The position numbers and the translations under genes are program-made. Below, in pieces: positions 16,897 through 26,078 of a DNA stretch of 64,000 nucleotides. The notes below the pieces were generated by a model. It saw only the letters and a list, made by a program, of their open reading frames with translations. It was not told the DNA's origin and did no database searches. Position 1 is the first letter of the stretch; each line of letters opens with the position of its first letter. The stretch comes from an uncultured Acidobacteriia bacterium (GTDB taxonomy: Bacteria > Acidobacteriota > Terriglobia > Bryobacterales > Bryobacteraceae), in NCBI GenBank assembly GCA_903923395.1, contig CAIXXM010000024.1, positions 62,001-126,000 of the forward strand. The letters are read 5' to 3'.

Positions 16897-18486
16897 TTAG
16901 CGTATAGGCGCGATATCTTCCTCTAACCGGTAACCTCCAGCGTCTAGAATGAGTGGCCGCCGCGGAAAGTGGGGCGGCTTCACCCGGCAATAGACAAGTT
17001 GGCGTCCGGGGGGCTGGCAAAGTTGCCATGAGGCGTCATGCTCCATGGCCGATTCGAGAATTGCGTGATGCGGCCACTTGCGGTTGCCCGGTGTATCCAC
17101 AATGACCAGATCAATCGCGAGTTCATCCAGCCGCCGCAGGACGTCACCAGGCAAGGGCGTCAGCAGCCGGTAACTCTCTCCATTCCAGCCTGAGTTGGCG
17201 AGAACCTTGGAGGCTCTGGCAATGAAGCTTGCCGGATAGCGTTCGCGAAGGGCCACCTCCGTAATCCAGCCGCCTTCGCCCTGGGTGCCGGAACTGATCA
17301 GCATCCGGGCAGGCAGTTTGACCCGCTGTGCCAGGTCGTTGTAGCCGCCGGGACTCTGCCGGTACCACATCCACGGGAAGAGGACGAGTGCCGGCAGCAG
17401 CAAGAGGATGCCAGTGCGCGGGAACCTCTGCAGCGTGCAACTGCACAGCACGAAAATCGACGGCAAAATCATCACCCAGTGCCGTGGTTCATTGATGGAG
17501 CGGACCACAAAAGACACAGCGACCGCGGAGCCCACCATGCACGCGGCAGTCAGTGCCACGGGTTCCCTGGAAATGCCGGGCAGGGCCAAAAGCAGGAAGC
17601 CGGCGCCGGTCAACGCAACCAGCGTTTCGATGGACCAGGGCATGTAGAACGTGATGCCGCCCCAGTAGCGGATGTTGATGGTTGAGACAAACCAGCCGAG
17701 GCAGATGGCCAGGGTCACTATGGTACCGGCGAAGATCCGCGGGGAGATCCGCAGTGGAATGCGATTTCTGCTGAGCAACCAGAGCAGCAGGGGCACGGGT
17801 GCCAGATAGATAGCTGTTCCCTTGACCAGCGCGGCTGCCAGGAAAGACACCAGCAGCAGGATGGCAGCCGTCCGGTCTCTGCCCTGCTGGAGCCGCAGCA
17901 GGCTGCCCGTAAAAACCGCGGCACACAGCAAAGAAGCCAACTCGCTCATGGTTTGTTCGAGGGCGCGCTGGAAGACTGGAGTTGCAGTGATGAGGAGCAG
18001 GATGCCCCACAGGGTCCGGGTGGGCAGGTGTCCGCGCAGGGAGCGGAAGAGAACGGTCAGCGCGAACAGTCCCAGCAGCCACTGGAGCCACATAGCGCTC
18101 ATTCTTGACGAGCCGAAGACAAAGGACCACGCGGCTTCGGCAAGGTGATACCCCGGGGGCCAGTGACCCATGCCGATTTTCGGGTAATGAAGATAATATT
18201 GACCGGCCCAGGCGATGGGCGGAGCCGGTGGCCAGTGGTGCAGGTATTCCCAGACCATTCGTCCGGTCAGGAACTGCGCGGCTTCGTCGGTGTAGCCGTC
18301 AAATTCGGCGGTCCAGGCTCCTCCGGCCCATTGGAGCGCGCACAGGAGCAGGCCGAAGACCACAATTACGGGAAAAAGCGGGTGCCGTAGAGCGAAAGAC
18401 AAGCGTTGAACTGCCGTGCCGGGGTCGCGCCACCGTGGGTTGTCAGCTGAGGGGTCGCGCGGCAAGTCATTCAGTATACTCATCAA
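16897..18486 (-). CDS. PMT/GT39-like integral membrane glycosyltransferase
   Basis: This 529-aa polytopic protein is a second GT-C candidate. The first luminal loop carries WTAEFDGYTDEAAQFLTGR, where PMT/ArnT-type enzymes keep the catalytic aspartate, followed by YYLHYPKIGMGHWPPGYHLAEA. About ten hydrophobic segments follow, then a soluble tail of 130 residues containing LVIVDTPGNRKW. The general plan matches the 495-aa protein at 5.7-7.2 kb, but the two are not close copies. It is a single minus-strand gene, convergent with the glycoside-hydrolase-like gene (11 bases apart). Its start lies only 8 bases from the divergent GT4-GT2 gene. A role in periplasmic sugar transfer is inferred. Confidence 0.77.
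   Translation of the reverse strand: MMSILNDLPRDPSADNPRWRDPGTAVQRLSFALRHPLFPVIVVFGLLLCALQWAGGAWTAEFDGYTDEAAQFLTGRMVWEYLHHWPPAPPIAWAGQYYLHYPKIGMGHWPPGYHLAEAAWSFVFGSSRMSAMWLQWLLGLFALTVLFRSLRGHLPTRTLWGILLLITATPVFQRALEQTMSELASLLCAAVFTGSLLRLQQGRDRTAAILLLVSFLAAALVKGTAIYLAPVPLLLWLLSRNRIPLRISPRIFAGTIVTLAICLGWFVSTINIRYWGGITFYMPWSIETLVALTGAGFLLLALPGISREPVALTAACMVGSAVAVSFVVRSINEPRHWVMILPSIFVLCSCTLQRFPRTGILLLLPALVLFPWMWYRQSPGGYNDLAQRVKLPARMLISSGTQGEGGWITEVALRERYPASFIARASKVLANSGWNGESYRLLTPLPGDVLRRLDELAIDLVIVDTPGNRKWPHHAILESAMEHDASWQLCQPPGRQLVYCRVKPPHFPRRPLILDAGGYRLEEDIAPIR
18475..18480 (+). promoter_or_regulatory. Possible -10 box for the GT4-GT2 gene
   Basis: TATACT lies 14 bases before the ATG at 18495. 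No good -35 box is at 16-18 bases. The same TATACT appears 27 bases before the glycosyltransferase start at 26079. The element would lie inside the 5' end of the divergent membrane glycosyltransferase gene. Confidence 0.28.
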
Positions 18487-18494
18487 TACACGGC

Positions 18495-20555
18495 ATGGCC
18501 AGGGTCGCTCTCGTTTCCCATGATGTTCAGGCAGTTCAAGGCCGTGCGGGCGGGGTCGGTGCGTTTGTCACACACTGGGCCAGGCTGCTGAAGGCGCACG
18601 GGGAAGACGTCACCATCATCTTCGTCCACCAGGACTTGCAGTCACCGGCGATTGATGCCCGCTGGGCGGCCAATTACCAGGCCTGGGGCATTGGATTTGT
18701 TGACCTGCACAGTGATCAACAGACGCCGGAACGCTGGCCGGAAGCGTGGGCCGTGCGCCTGTCTGAAAAGCTGCATCCACTGCTGGCAGATTATGACATC
18801 GTCTATTTCCAGGACTGGGCGAATTCCGCTTTCCACACGGTGCGGGCGAAGCGGTTTTCCGCGGAACGGCAGCCGGTTTGCGTGACCGTCTTGCACGGAC
18901 CTTCCACGTGGGTCAGGCGCGGCAACCGCAGTTATCCCAAGCTTCCCGACGACTTGCATCTGGAATACGTGGAGCGCTACGCGGCGGAACACAGTGATTA
19001 TGTGCTGGCTCCCAGCCGCTACCTGCTGGACTGGCTGCAAGCGGAGGACTGGCGGTTCCGCAATCCCCCAGCCGTGTTGCGTTTGCCCTTCTTGCCGGAT
19101 GCAACTCCCGGTGGGACGGGCCTGGTATCCGCGCCCCGAACGAAAGTGATCTTCTTCGGCCGTTTGGAAACCAGAAAGGGCTTCCGGTTGTTCGCGGGCG
19201 GAATTCTGTCGATGCTGGCGTCGCACCCGGAGATATCCGTCACGCTCGAAGAAATCGTTCTGCTGGGACATGAGGATGAAGCCGGTTCTGTAGTGTCACT
19301 CTCCCGCCAGTTGCAGCGGACGGGGTTGACTGTGACGCATCTGGGCCATTTCGACAGCCGTCAGGCAGGGGGATATTTGGCGGAGAACGCTGCGCACTCG
19401 GTGGTGGTGATTGCCAGTGCGTTTGAAAACTTTCCGTATGCGGTCATCGAAGCCAGTCTGATTCCGGGGATCGAATTGATTTGTTCGAGAGGCGGCGGCA
19501 TTCCTGAAGTTTTGGGAGATCCCAATGATTCGCGGCTGTTTGAACCATATCCCCAAGCGTTGGCGCAACGTTTGTATCAGGCATTGACGCAGCCGCAGAC
19601 GGAAGCCAAGCCCTATGAGTTTGCGTCTGCGAATCAGGCCTGGCTGGACTTTCACTCAAGCGTGACCCTGCCACAAGCCCGCCCGCAAGCGCCCGCGGAA
19701 TTGCCGTCTGTCTGTGTCTGTATTCCCTTCTTCAACAAGGCCCGCTATTTCGAACAGACGCTGGACGCTCTGGCAATCCAGACTTGCCGGGATTTCACGG
19801 TTGTGGTGATGGATGACGGTTCCACGGATTCCGCCGCGCTCGATGTGTTTCAGCGGATGAAGGCGAAGTACGGTCCCCGCGGCTGGCAGTTCCTGCAGCA
19901 GGAGAATGCGTTTGTGGATGCGGCACGCAACGCCGCCGCGGCGCAGGGCAACAGCACCTATCTGCTCTTTCTGGATGCCGATGACTTGCTGCCCCCGCAT
20001 GCGCTGGAGAGGATGCTCCAGGCCGCTGTGCTCTCCGGCGTGGATTGTCTGGTCTCCGGCAGCCTGCTCTTTTCCGGTGATGAGCCTCCTTTCCCAACCG
20101 TTGCCCATTACATGCCACTCGGAATGAATCTGGTGGCTGGTTTGATTGAACCCGTGATCTTCGGCGGCCCGATGATTCTGGTGCGGAGAAGCGCCTTCGA
20201 GGCCATTGGCGGTTACCGGGCTGTCCGAGGGGCGGCGCATGAAGATTGGGAACTGCAGGCCCGCCTGGTGATGGCCGGTTTCGACAGCGATGTTCTGCCG
20301 GAATACCTGCATCATTACCGCCAGTTGCCCGATGGTTTGGCGAAGACCAGTGACGGATTCCTTGCCAAGCGGAGGATCATCGATTGTTACGAGGAGCAGT
20401 TCTCCAGAATCGGCATGCATGGCATGGGCGGACTGGTCTACGCTTTGTACCGCCGCTGCCAGGAACTGGAGGGCGCGGTGCGTGAGGATGTTCCGCTGGA
20501 GTTGAGAATGCGTCTGCATGAACGCCTGACAAAGATGCTGGGCAAGTCACAGTAA
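18495..20555 (+). CDS. Two-domain glycosyltransferase: GT4 (GT-B) fused to GT2 (GT-A)
   Basis: This 686-aa protein joins two transferases. The first 385 residues are GT4-like: ARVALVSHDV and a glycine-rich GRAGGVGAFV acceptor-side loop, TKVIFFGRLETRKGFRLF in the middle, and the donor-site FENFPYAVIEASL with RGGGIPEVLGDP. From about residue 400 a GT2 domain follows: SVCVCIPFFNKARYFEQTLDAL, VVMDDGSTDSAAL, DAARNAAAAQG and the LFLDADDLLPP metal site. HEDWELQARLVMAG is the catalytic segment. I chose the ATG at 18495 because the upstream extension of this frame lies opposite the divergent gene and GT4 homology begins here. The next gene starts directly after the stop. It probably adds two consecutive sugars. 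Confidence 0.85.
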   Translation: MARVALVSHDVQAVQGRAGGVGAFVTHWARLLKAHGEDVTIIFVHQDLQSPAIDARWAANYQAWGIGFVDLHSDQQTPERWPEAWAVRLSEKLHPLLADYDIVYFQDWANSAFHTVRAKRFSAERQPVCVTVLHGPSTWVRRGNRSYPKLPDDLHLEYVERYAAEHSDYVLAPSRYLLDWLQAEDWRFRNPPAVLRLPFLPDATPGGTGLVSAPRTKVIFFGRLETRKGFRLFAGGILSMLASHPEISVTLEEIVLLGHEDEAGSVVSLSRQLQRTGLTVTHLGHFDSRQAGGYLAENAAHSVVVIASAFENFPYAVIEASLIPGIELICSRGGGIPEVLGDPNDSRLFEPYPQALAQRLYQALTQPQTEAKPYEFASANQAWLDFHSSVTLPQARPQAPAELPSVCVCIPFFNKARYFEQTLDALAIQTCRDFTVVVMDDGSTDSAALDVFQRMKAKYGPRGWQFLQQENAFVDAARNAAAAQGNSTYLLFLDADDLLPPHALERMLQAAVLSGVDCLVSGSLLFSGDEPPFPTVAHYMPLGMNLVAGLIEPVIFGGPMILVRRSAFEAIGGYRAVRGAAHEDWELQARLVMAGFDSDVLPEYLHHYRQLPDGLAKTSDGFLAKRRIIDCYEEQFSRIGMHGMGGLVYALYRRCQELEGAVREDVPLELRMRLHERLTKMLGKSQ

Positions 20556-23423
20556 ATGTCCGCCGTCAGCATTATCATTCCGGTCTACAACGCGCTGGCG
20601 TTCGCGCGCCGCTGCCTGCACAGTGTCTACAGTGCCGCAACCCGCACCGGGTTTGAGGTCATTGTGGTGAATAACGGTTCCGCGCCGGAGGTGGAAGCAT
20701 GGCTTGCTTCAGAACAACTGCACCGGCCGCGGCTCACCGTGTTGCATTTCGAGCAGCCACTGGGCTTCGCGCGCGCGGTAAATGCGGGGGCTGCCGCGGC
20801 GGAGGGCGACTTTCTTGTGGTCCTCAACAGTGATGCGGAAGTGACGGATTACTGGCTCGAAGGGCTGCTGGACGCGATGGCATCCAACGCGCGCATTGGC
20901 ATTGCGAGTCCGGTGACCAACCACTCCGGCCCCGGGCCGCAATTGGTGGACTCTCCTCCGTCCGAAGGAGATCCACTGCCGCTGATCGAAGAGCCGCGGC
21001 GCTTGTTTTTCTTCTGCGTGATGATCCGCCGCACTCTGTGGGATTCGTCGCACGGCCTTGATGAAGATTACAAGGTCGGCACCTACGAGGATGATGACTT
21101 TTGTTTGCGGACAAGGGCTGCAGGTTGGTCCATGGTGGTGGTGCCGCATGTCTTCGTCGCCAACGGGAAGAGCAGAACGTTTGAAGAGAACCGCATTGAC
21201 CGGGACGAATGGATGTTCCGGAATGAGACGTTGTTTCTGGAGAAGGCCAGCCGGGTTTCCACGGCTTTTGAAGAACTCGCGCACAACGGACTCGCCGTCC
21301 GCATTGAAGGCAGTGGGTTCCTTGACTCAGTTCGTGACGCGAACGGCGGCCTGTGCGCTTCTCCAACGGAGAGGACTGGCGCAAAGCCAATTCCTTCCAC
21401 AACGGTTCTGGTGGCCGTGCCCAAGGGGGCTGGCGGGAAGCTCGCCGCATCTTGGAACAGCCTGTTGCATCAAACTGTGACCGGGTTCGACGTGGTGATA
21501 GTCTCTTGCGAGGGCGATGTGCTGCCCGCGTTGCCAGGCGGGATTCCGGTGCGGCACCTCACGGTTCAGGAGGATGGCCCGCAGGGATTGGCGCAGCATT
21601 GGAATACAGCGCTTGCCGCATCCAATGCGGACTTCACGGCCTATCTGCCCGCGGGCGATGTCTACTTTCCTTTTCACTTGGAGGTGCTGCACGCGGCACT
21701 TGCGGCCAAGCAGGTGGATGCCGTGGCCAGTTCCTGGAGCGTCGCGGTCTCTGGGGAGATGGCTGTCAAGCGTGCCTCCGTGGCAGCCCGGCCCGAACGA
21801 CACCAGGCGGGGGCTTGGGTGCCATTGGTTTGCTGGCTGCACGCCCGTTCCTGTGTGCCGGCGCGGGGCTTTCTTCGGGAGTTTGGTGACTTTCTCGAAT
21901 GGGAGTTCACGTTGCGGCTGCGGGCAGCGGTGAAGACTGGCTTTGAGTCCGCTGTGACCTGTGAACACCAAGTGTGGCCTGCGCGCGCCAATGCGGCTGA
22001 CGCGGCTTCGGTCATGCAGGCACATCCCGCCCCGGAAGAATGGGCAGCGGACGCGCGGCGCGGGTTTCTGTCCGCTTTGCAGAGCGGATGCTGGGAAGAC
22101 GCACTCATCCTGCGGCCACGCGACCGGGAGCAGAGAGAACGCCGTGTGCGCCGCCTGATGAATCGCCATGCCGTCACGCAGGGGCCGGAACAGGCGTTGC
22201 TGGCAGCCATCGGGAGACTGGAGTCTGGACTGGCCGCCGGGCACCTTTCCGATGGTACGGATTTCATTTTCCTGAACATTCTCCGCTGGACGGATCTCAC
22301 GCAGCGCCCGCATCACTTCGCCCGCTTGCTGGGGCAGCGCGGCTTCCGTGTGTTTTGGATCGATGTCCAACTCTCCGCAGCGGCGGATTTCAACGGCACT
22401 GTGCCGGTGCAAGAGATCGCGCCCCATGTTTTCGCGGTGCGGCTGCCGGGTTTGGACGCCTGTGTGTATCACCTGCCCTGGACTGCTCCGCTGCTCGATC
22501 TGGTCAGCGGGGCGATCGGCCAGGTGAGAACGCGTTACGGTATCCGCCAGGCTGTGCAATTCGTGAACTTCCCCGGCTGGCTGCCGCTGGTGCAGCGTCT
22601 GCGGCGGGATTGGGGCTGGCCTGTTGTCTATGACTGCCTGGATGACCAGCATGCTTTTGCGAAGCTCTTTGGCCAGAGCATTGGGCCCGACGAGGCGGAT
22701 TTAACGCGAATGTGCGAGGTGCTTGTGACTTCCGGGCACTTGCTGTTCGAAACCAGGCAGAAGCAGCGGGCAGATGTTGTGCTGATTCCGAATGCAGCGG
22801 AGTTCGATGTTTTTCATGGCGCGTCGCCGCGGGGTCTGCCGCAGGGTTTGACTGGTCCGGTGATCGGCTTTTTCGGGGCGTTCTGCGACTGGCTCGATTT
22901 TGACTGGATTGACGAAGCGGCACGGCGGTTTCCGGACTGGGCGTTCGTCTATATTGGCGCGGAGGGCTTCTCTTCCGCAGGTATCCGCGCGCGCTGGCAG
23001 CAAGCGACCGCGCATCCGAACGTGCATGTTTATCCGCAGGCCACGCTGGCAGAATTAGCTGGGTTTCTTGCCGGTTTCGATGTCTGCATCATGCCATTTC
23101 AGGACTTGCCCATTACCCGCAGTATGCACCCGGTGAAGATCTATGAATATCTCGCGGCGGGGAAAAACATTCTGGCTCCCGCGCTGCCAGAAATCGTACC
23201 GTTTGCCGGGCAGAACTTGCTGACCACGTATCGCGGGCGGGAAGAATCTTATCTGCTGCTGGCAACTCTGGCGGCGGAAGCTCCATCTGCGGACGCGGTG
23301 CTGCGGCGAACCGCTTTCGCCCGCCAGAACCAGTGGAGGGCGCGCGTGGACCAGTTGCTGGCGCTCTTGCGGATCAGGGGCGTGATCCCCGGGGAAGTTT
23401 CCGGCCCAGGATCTGCGGCATAA
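20556..23423 (+). CDS. Large multi-domain glycosyltransferase: GT2, degenerate GT-A-like region, GT-B
   Basis: This 955-aa protein appears to hold three parts. Residues 1-235 are a complete GT2 domain (SIIIPVYNALAFARRCLHSV, VVNNGSAPEVE, FLVVLNSDAEVTDYW, and GTYEDDDFCLRTRAAG as the catalytic motif). Residues about 285-480 look like a second GT-A fold with weakened motifs (TTVLVAVPKGAGGK, DFTAYLPAGDVYFPF); DxD is not clear. From about residue 567 a GT-B domain follows: LNILRWTDLTQRPHHFARLL, VVYDCLDD, TGPVIGFFGAFCDWLDF and MHPVKIYEYLAAGKNIL, like glycan synthases related to TuaH. It starts immediately after the previous stop. Its 3' end overlaps the convergent gene by 50 bases. Confidence 0.82.
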   Translation: MSAVSIIIPVYNALAFARRCLHSVYSAATRTGFEVIVVNNGSAPEVEAWLASEQLHRPRLTVLHFEQPLGFARAVNAGAAAAEGDFLVVLNSDAEVTDYWLEGLLDAMASNARIGIASPVTNHSGPGPQLVDSPPSEGDPLPLIEEPRRLFFFCVMIRRTLWDSSHGLDEDYKVGTYEDDDFCLRTRAAGWSMVVVPHVFVANGKSRTFEENRIDRDEWMFRNETLFLEKASRVSTAFEELAHNGLAVRIEGSGFLDSVRDANGGLCASPTERTGAKPIPSTTVLVAVPKGAGGKLAASWNSLLHQTVTGFDVVIVSCEGDVLPALPGGIPVRHLTVQEDGPQGLAQHWNTALAASNADFTAYLPAGDVYFPFHLEVLHAALAAKQVDAVASSWSVAVSGEMAVKRASVAARPERHQAGAWVPLVCWLHARSCVPARGFLREFGDFLEWEFTLRLRAAVKTGFESAVTCEHQVWPARANAADAASVMQAHPAPEEWAADARRGFLSALQSGCWEDALILRPRDREQRERRVRRLMNRHAVTQGPEQALLAAIGRLESGLAAGHLSDGTDFIFLNILRWTDLTQRPHHFARLLGQRGFRVFWIDVQLSAAADFNGTVPVQEIAPHVFAVRLPGLDACVYHLPWTAPLLDLVSGAIGQVRTRYGIRQAVQFVNFPGWLPLVQRLRRDWGWPVVYDCLDDQHAFAKLFGQSIGPDEADLTRMCEVLVTSGHLLFETRQKQRADVVLIPNAAEFDVFHGASPRGLPQGLTGPVIGFFGAFCDWLDFDWIDEAARRFPDWAFVYIGAEGFSSAGIRARWQQATAHPNVHVYPQATLAELAGFLAGFDVCIMPFQDLPITRSMHPVKIYEYLAAGKNILAPALPEIVPFAGQNLLTTYRGREESYLLLATLAAEAPSADAVLRRTAFARQNQWRARVDQLLALLRIRGVIPGEVSGPGSAA

Positions 23424-24687
23424 GCTGCAGCGCCGTGGCATCAGAGGGCTTCTCGACGTCGCCCCCAAAGTGGACCATCGTGAAGCCGCACGGGTTGTTG
23501 GCGTAATCATAGCCCGCCATGCCGCCCGGCAGTCCGCAGAAGAAGGGATACCAGTAGGACGCCGCGGGAAGTTCGTGCAGCTTGTCGCCCGCGAACAAGT
23601 GAGCATAGAAGCCCTGTTCCCAGGCCCATTTGTTTTCGAGTTTGCCGAGGCCACGCACCATCCGGTCCGCTACTTCTTTGCGGTCTTTCTGCATATTCAG
23701 CCAGTAGAGCGCTGTGTTGACCCGGCCTGTGGCGGCCAAGGAAGGATGGTCGAATTCCGAACCCCAAATGGAGCCATAGAGCAGGGAATTGTCCCGCTCT
23801 GGAACGAAGACGAAATCGCGTTCGCCCGCCAGCGCCTGCGGTGTCGCAACGGAATCCAGAATGAACAGGTCGTCGTCCATCATGCAGAAGACTGAGGGCT
23901 CACAGAGCAGTGAAACGCAGGATTTCATCAGATACCAGTGATCTTTCGCGGTTTCCGTGAGAATGCCCGGCGCGAAACGCGTCACCTGCTCTTCAATGCC
24001 GCTGAAGAGTACCGGTGTGGCGAAGGGGAGGAATTTCCCCAGCAGAGTATTCACGAACGGCTTCCACTGATAGCTGCCGTAGATGTAGACATGCTTGGGC
24101 GAGTATCCGTTGAGGATCATGCTGTAGATGGAAATCACGGTGCGCATGGGGTTGCGCGCATCCGTGAAGACCTTGAGCGGGGGGCCGTCGGGGTGCAGGA
24201 GCCTCTCCAGCACCCTTGGCAGATAGACGTTCGCGAGATCCGTGCCTGCTTTTCCGGTCGGTTCGATGCGGCCACCGAAACGCCAGTCGTCCGGACCATG
24301 GGCCACGGCGATTTGCAGGATGTCTCCAGGCGCAACCGCCACAGCAGCGTCCGGCAGAGGCAGCCCGCGATAAAGCTCCTCCGGGCCTCTGCGGATTTCG
24401 CAATGGCCCCCTGACGTAAAAGCGAACTGGCCTGCGGTCTGGATGCGCACCTGAAAGATAACGCCGAAGCCGGGCATGGTGCCGAGGTATCTGTCGCCAC
24501 CCCGGAACAGTTCGCCCCAGTCGAGGGTCCAGTAATCGTGGCCGCCGAACTGACACCAGTCCGGCGCAGGCCGCAGGTGCGTTGGTTGGGCCGCCCAGAG
24601 CGGCGTATTGCTGTCGGGTGTCCAAGGAAACGGCCAACTGCAATGGAGAAGGTCGAAGGGGAGATCAGCGGAGTTCAAGTCGCCCAT
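23374..24687 (-). CDS. Putative glycosyltransferase with N-terminal beta-domain, family not recognised
   Basis: I do not recognise this 437-aa protein as a named family. The first 160 residues look like a beta-sandwich (FQVRIQTAGQFAFTSGG, VAVAPGDILQIAVAHG). The second part looks like a GT-A fold: LKVFTDARNPMRTVISIYS, an acidic metal-binding-like CMMDDDLFILDS at about residue 270, and AWEQGFYAHLF near 350. The DDD motif behind a hydrophobic strand is the usual sugar-nucleotide site. It is the second gene of a two-gene minus-strand unit with the GT4 at 24.7 kb (30-base gap). Its end overlaps the convergent 955-aa gene by 50 bases. The role as a glycosyltransferase is inferred. Confidence 0.6.
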   Translation of the reverse strand: MGDLNSADLPFDLLHCSWPFPWTPDSNTPLWAAQPTHLRPAPDWCQFGGHDYWTLDWGELFRGGDRYLGTMPGFGVIFQVRIQTAGQFAFTSGGHCEIRRGPEELYRGLPLPDAAVAVAPGDILQIAVAHGPDDWRFGGRIEPTGKAGTDLANVYLPRVLERLLHPDGPPLKVFTDARNPMRTVISIYSMILNGYSPKHVYIYGSYQWKPFVNTLLGKFLPFATPVLFSGIEEQVTRFAPGILTETAKDHWYLMKSCVSLLCEPSVFCMMDDDLFILDSVATPQALAGERDFVFVPERDNSLLYGSIWGSEFDHPSLAATGRVNTALYWLNMQKDRKEVADRMVRGLGKLENKWAWEQGFYAHLFAGDKLHELPAASYWYPFFCGLPGGMAGYDYANNPCGFTMVHFGGDVEKPSDATALQLMPQILGRKLPRGSRP

Positions 24688-24717
24688 TATGATCCCATAA
24701 TGGCCCGCGGGGACGGC

Positions 24718-25938
24718 TCAATTTGCGATTGCTTTGCGTGCCCGTTGGTAGGAGGCCAGAACGCTGTTGAGGCAGGCTTCAACGCTCCAGGGACCGGATT
24801 CGAACTGCCTGCGGGCCTCCAGGGCGAGGCGCTGCCGGGTGTCGGGTTCGGCGAGCAACCGGGCAATGGCGGCGGCGAGGGCATCGCTGCGTTCCGGTTC
24901 CACCAGCAAGCCGGTTTCGCCATCCACGATCACCTCGGGGATACCGCCCACGGACGTCGCAATGATTGCGAGACCCTGTGCCATGGCTTCCAGCAAGGCG
25001 AAGGGCATGGCCTCCGTGCGGGAGGGCAGGAGGAAGATGCTGGCGCGGTTGAGTTCCCGGCTCACCTGTGCCGCGGGTAGAGCGCCGCGGAAGGTCACTT
25101 TTCCGTCCAGTCCCAGGGTTGTGGTCAGGGTTCGGAGTTCCGGCAGCATGGGGCCATCACCTGCGATGGTGAGGTGAAAATCAAAATCGTTCTTCAGCGG
25201 GGCGAGCGCGTCTAGTAGAACATCGAGGCCCTTTTCGATTCTGGCGCGGGCAATGGTGAGCAGCGGGATTGTGCCGCCCGCTGGTGCGGCGGCAGGGTGG
25301 CCGCTGCTTTGGACGATGTGGCGGTGGATTGCTATTGCGCGGCCCGGCAGCCACGGCGTCAGGCTGCGGCGCGACATTTCGGACACGCAGGCGATGTCGC
25401 CCGCTCCCGCAAGGCAGGCCGGTGCTTCCGCGCCATCCGGGCCTCCGCATTCGGAGATGGTGCTGTGTTCGGTGTAGACTGCTGCGATCCGTTGTTCCGC
25501 GCACCAGGGGATGACCCACTGCCGGAGCCGCCAGCCGTGCACGTGGATCACGTCGGGCCGGTCACGCCGGGAATGCTTGGTCAGTTTCCGCTGGAGGAGT
25601 CTGGCGAGCACGCTCGTGCCCATGGCTTTGGCCGAACTGGGCGGCGAACTCCCCGGGACGCGCGGCGGTGCCGCCGGAAAGCGCTTCTGCCACCAGAGAA
25701 CGAAGCTGCGCATGATGCGCGGGGAATGTAACGGGATACCTGCGGCCTGCAATTCGCGGCGGTACTGATTGCCGGGGCTGACGGGCATCTCGCAGAAGAC
25801 CGTGACGGCGATTCCGCTGGCGCGCAAGGCCTTCGCCAGTTCCGTGATGTGGCGTTCCATCCCGCCGAAGTCGGCGAAGCCCCAGGTGACGAGGTACACG
25901 GTGCGCAGCTTATCGGTGGAAATGGTTTTCTGATCCAT
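24718..25938 (-). CDS. Family 4 glycosyltransferase
   Basis: This 406-aa GT-B enzyme shows the GT4 pattern. The N-terminal domain has VYLVTWGFADFGGMERHITELAKAL, the acceptor-side glycine loop; DVIHVHGWRLRQW is the middle strand. The C-terminal donor domain has IPLLTIARARIEKGLDVLLDAL, LTIAGDGPMLPEL and the family EX7E-type segment in FLLPSRTEAMPFALLEAMAQG, ending with SVGGIPEVIVDGETGLLV. It is a retaining transferase that probably extends a lipid-linked oligosaccharide. It is the first gene of a two-gene minus-strand unit. The 140-base divergent gap before it probably holds its promoter. Confidence 0.9.
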   Translation of the reverse strand: MDQKTISTDKLRTVYLVTWGFADFGGMERHITELAKALRASGIAVTVFCEMPVSPGNQYRRELQAAGIPLHSPRIMRSFVLWWQKRFPAAPPRVPGSSPPSSAKAMGTSVLARLLQRKLTKHSRRDRPDVIHVHGWRLRQWVIPWCAEQRIAAVYTEHSTISECGGPDGAEAPACLAGAGDIACVSEMSRRSLTPWLPGRAIAIHRHIVQSSGHPAAAPAGGTIPLLTIARARIEKGLDVLLDALAPLKNDFDFHLTIAGDGPMLPELRTLTTTLGLDGKVTFRGALPAAQVSRELNRASIFLLPSRTEAMPFALLEAMAQGLAIIATSVGGIPEVIVDGETGLLVEPERSDALAAAIARLLAEPDTRQRLALEARRQFESGPWSVEACLNSVLASYQRARKAIAN

Positions 25939-26045
25939 CCTGCGTCATCCGGTCCTGTTCGATTTCCAATTGTTGCACCCGCGTTTCCAACTGTATCCCT
26001 TACCAGAAATTGACGGATTCCGGGACGCCGCTGCCGGTGCGCGTC

Positions 26046-26051
26046 TATACT
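26046..26051 (+). promoter_or_regulatory. Possible -10 box in the divergent gap before the GT2 gene
   Basis: TATACT lies 27 bases before the chosen ATG at 26079, inside the 140-base gap between divergent glycosyltransferase genes. No -35 box is clear at 16-18 bases spacing. It would start the long plus-strand operon that reaches 35.3 kb. Confidence 0.3.
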
Positions 26052-26078
26052 GGCAGAAAAGATTCAGGGCTCATAAAG

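Noticed and set aside
21327-22652. Minus-strand open frame of 441 codons
   Set aside because: It is antisense to the 955-aa glycosyltransferase and has no family similarity that I can see.
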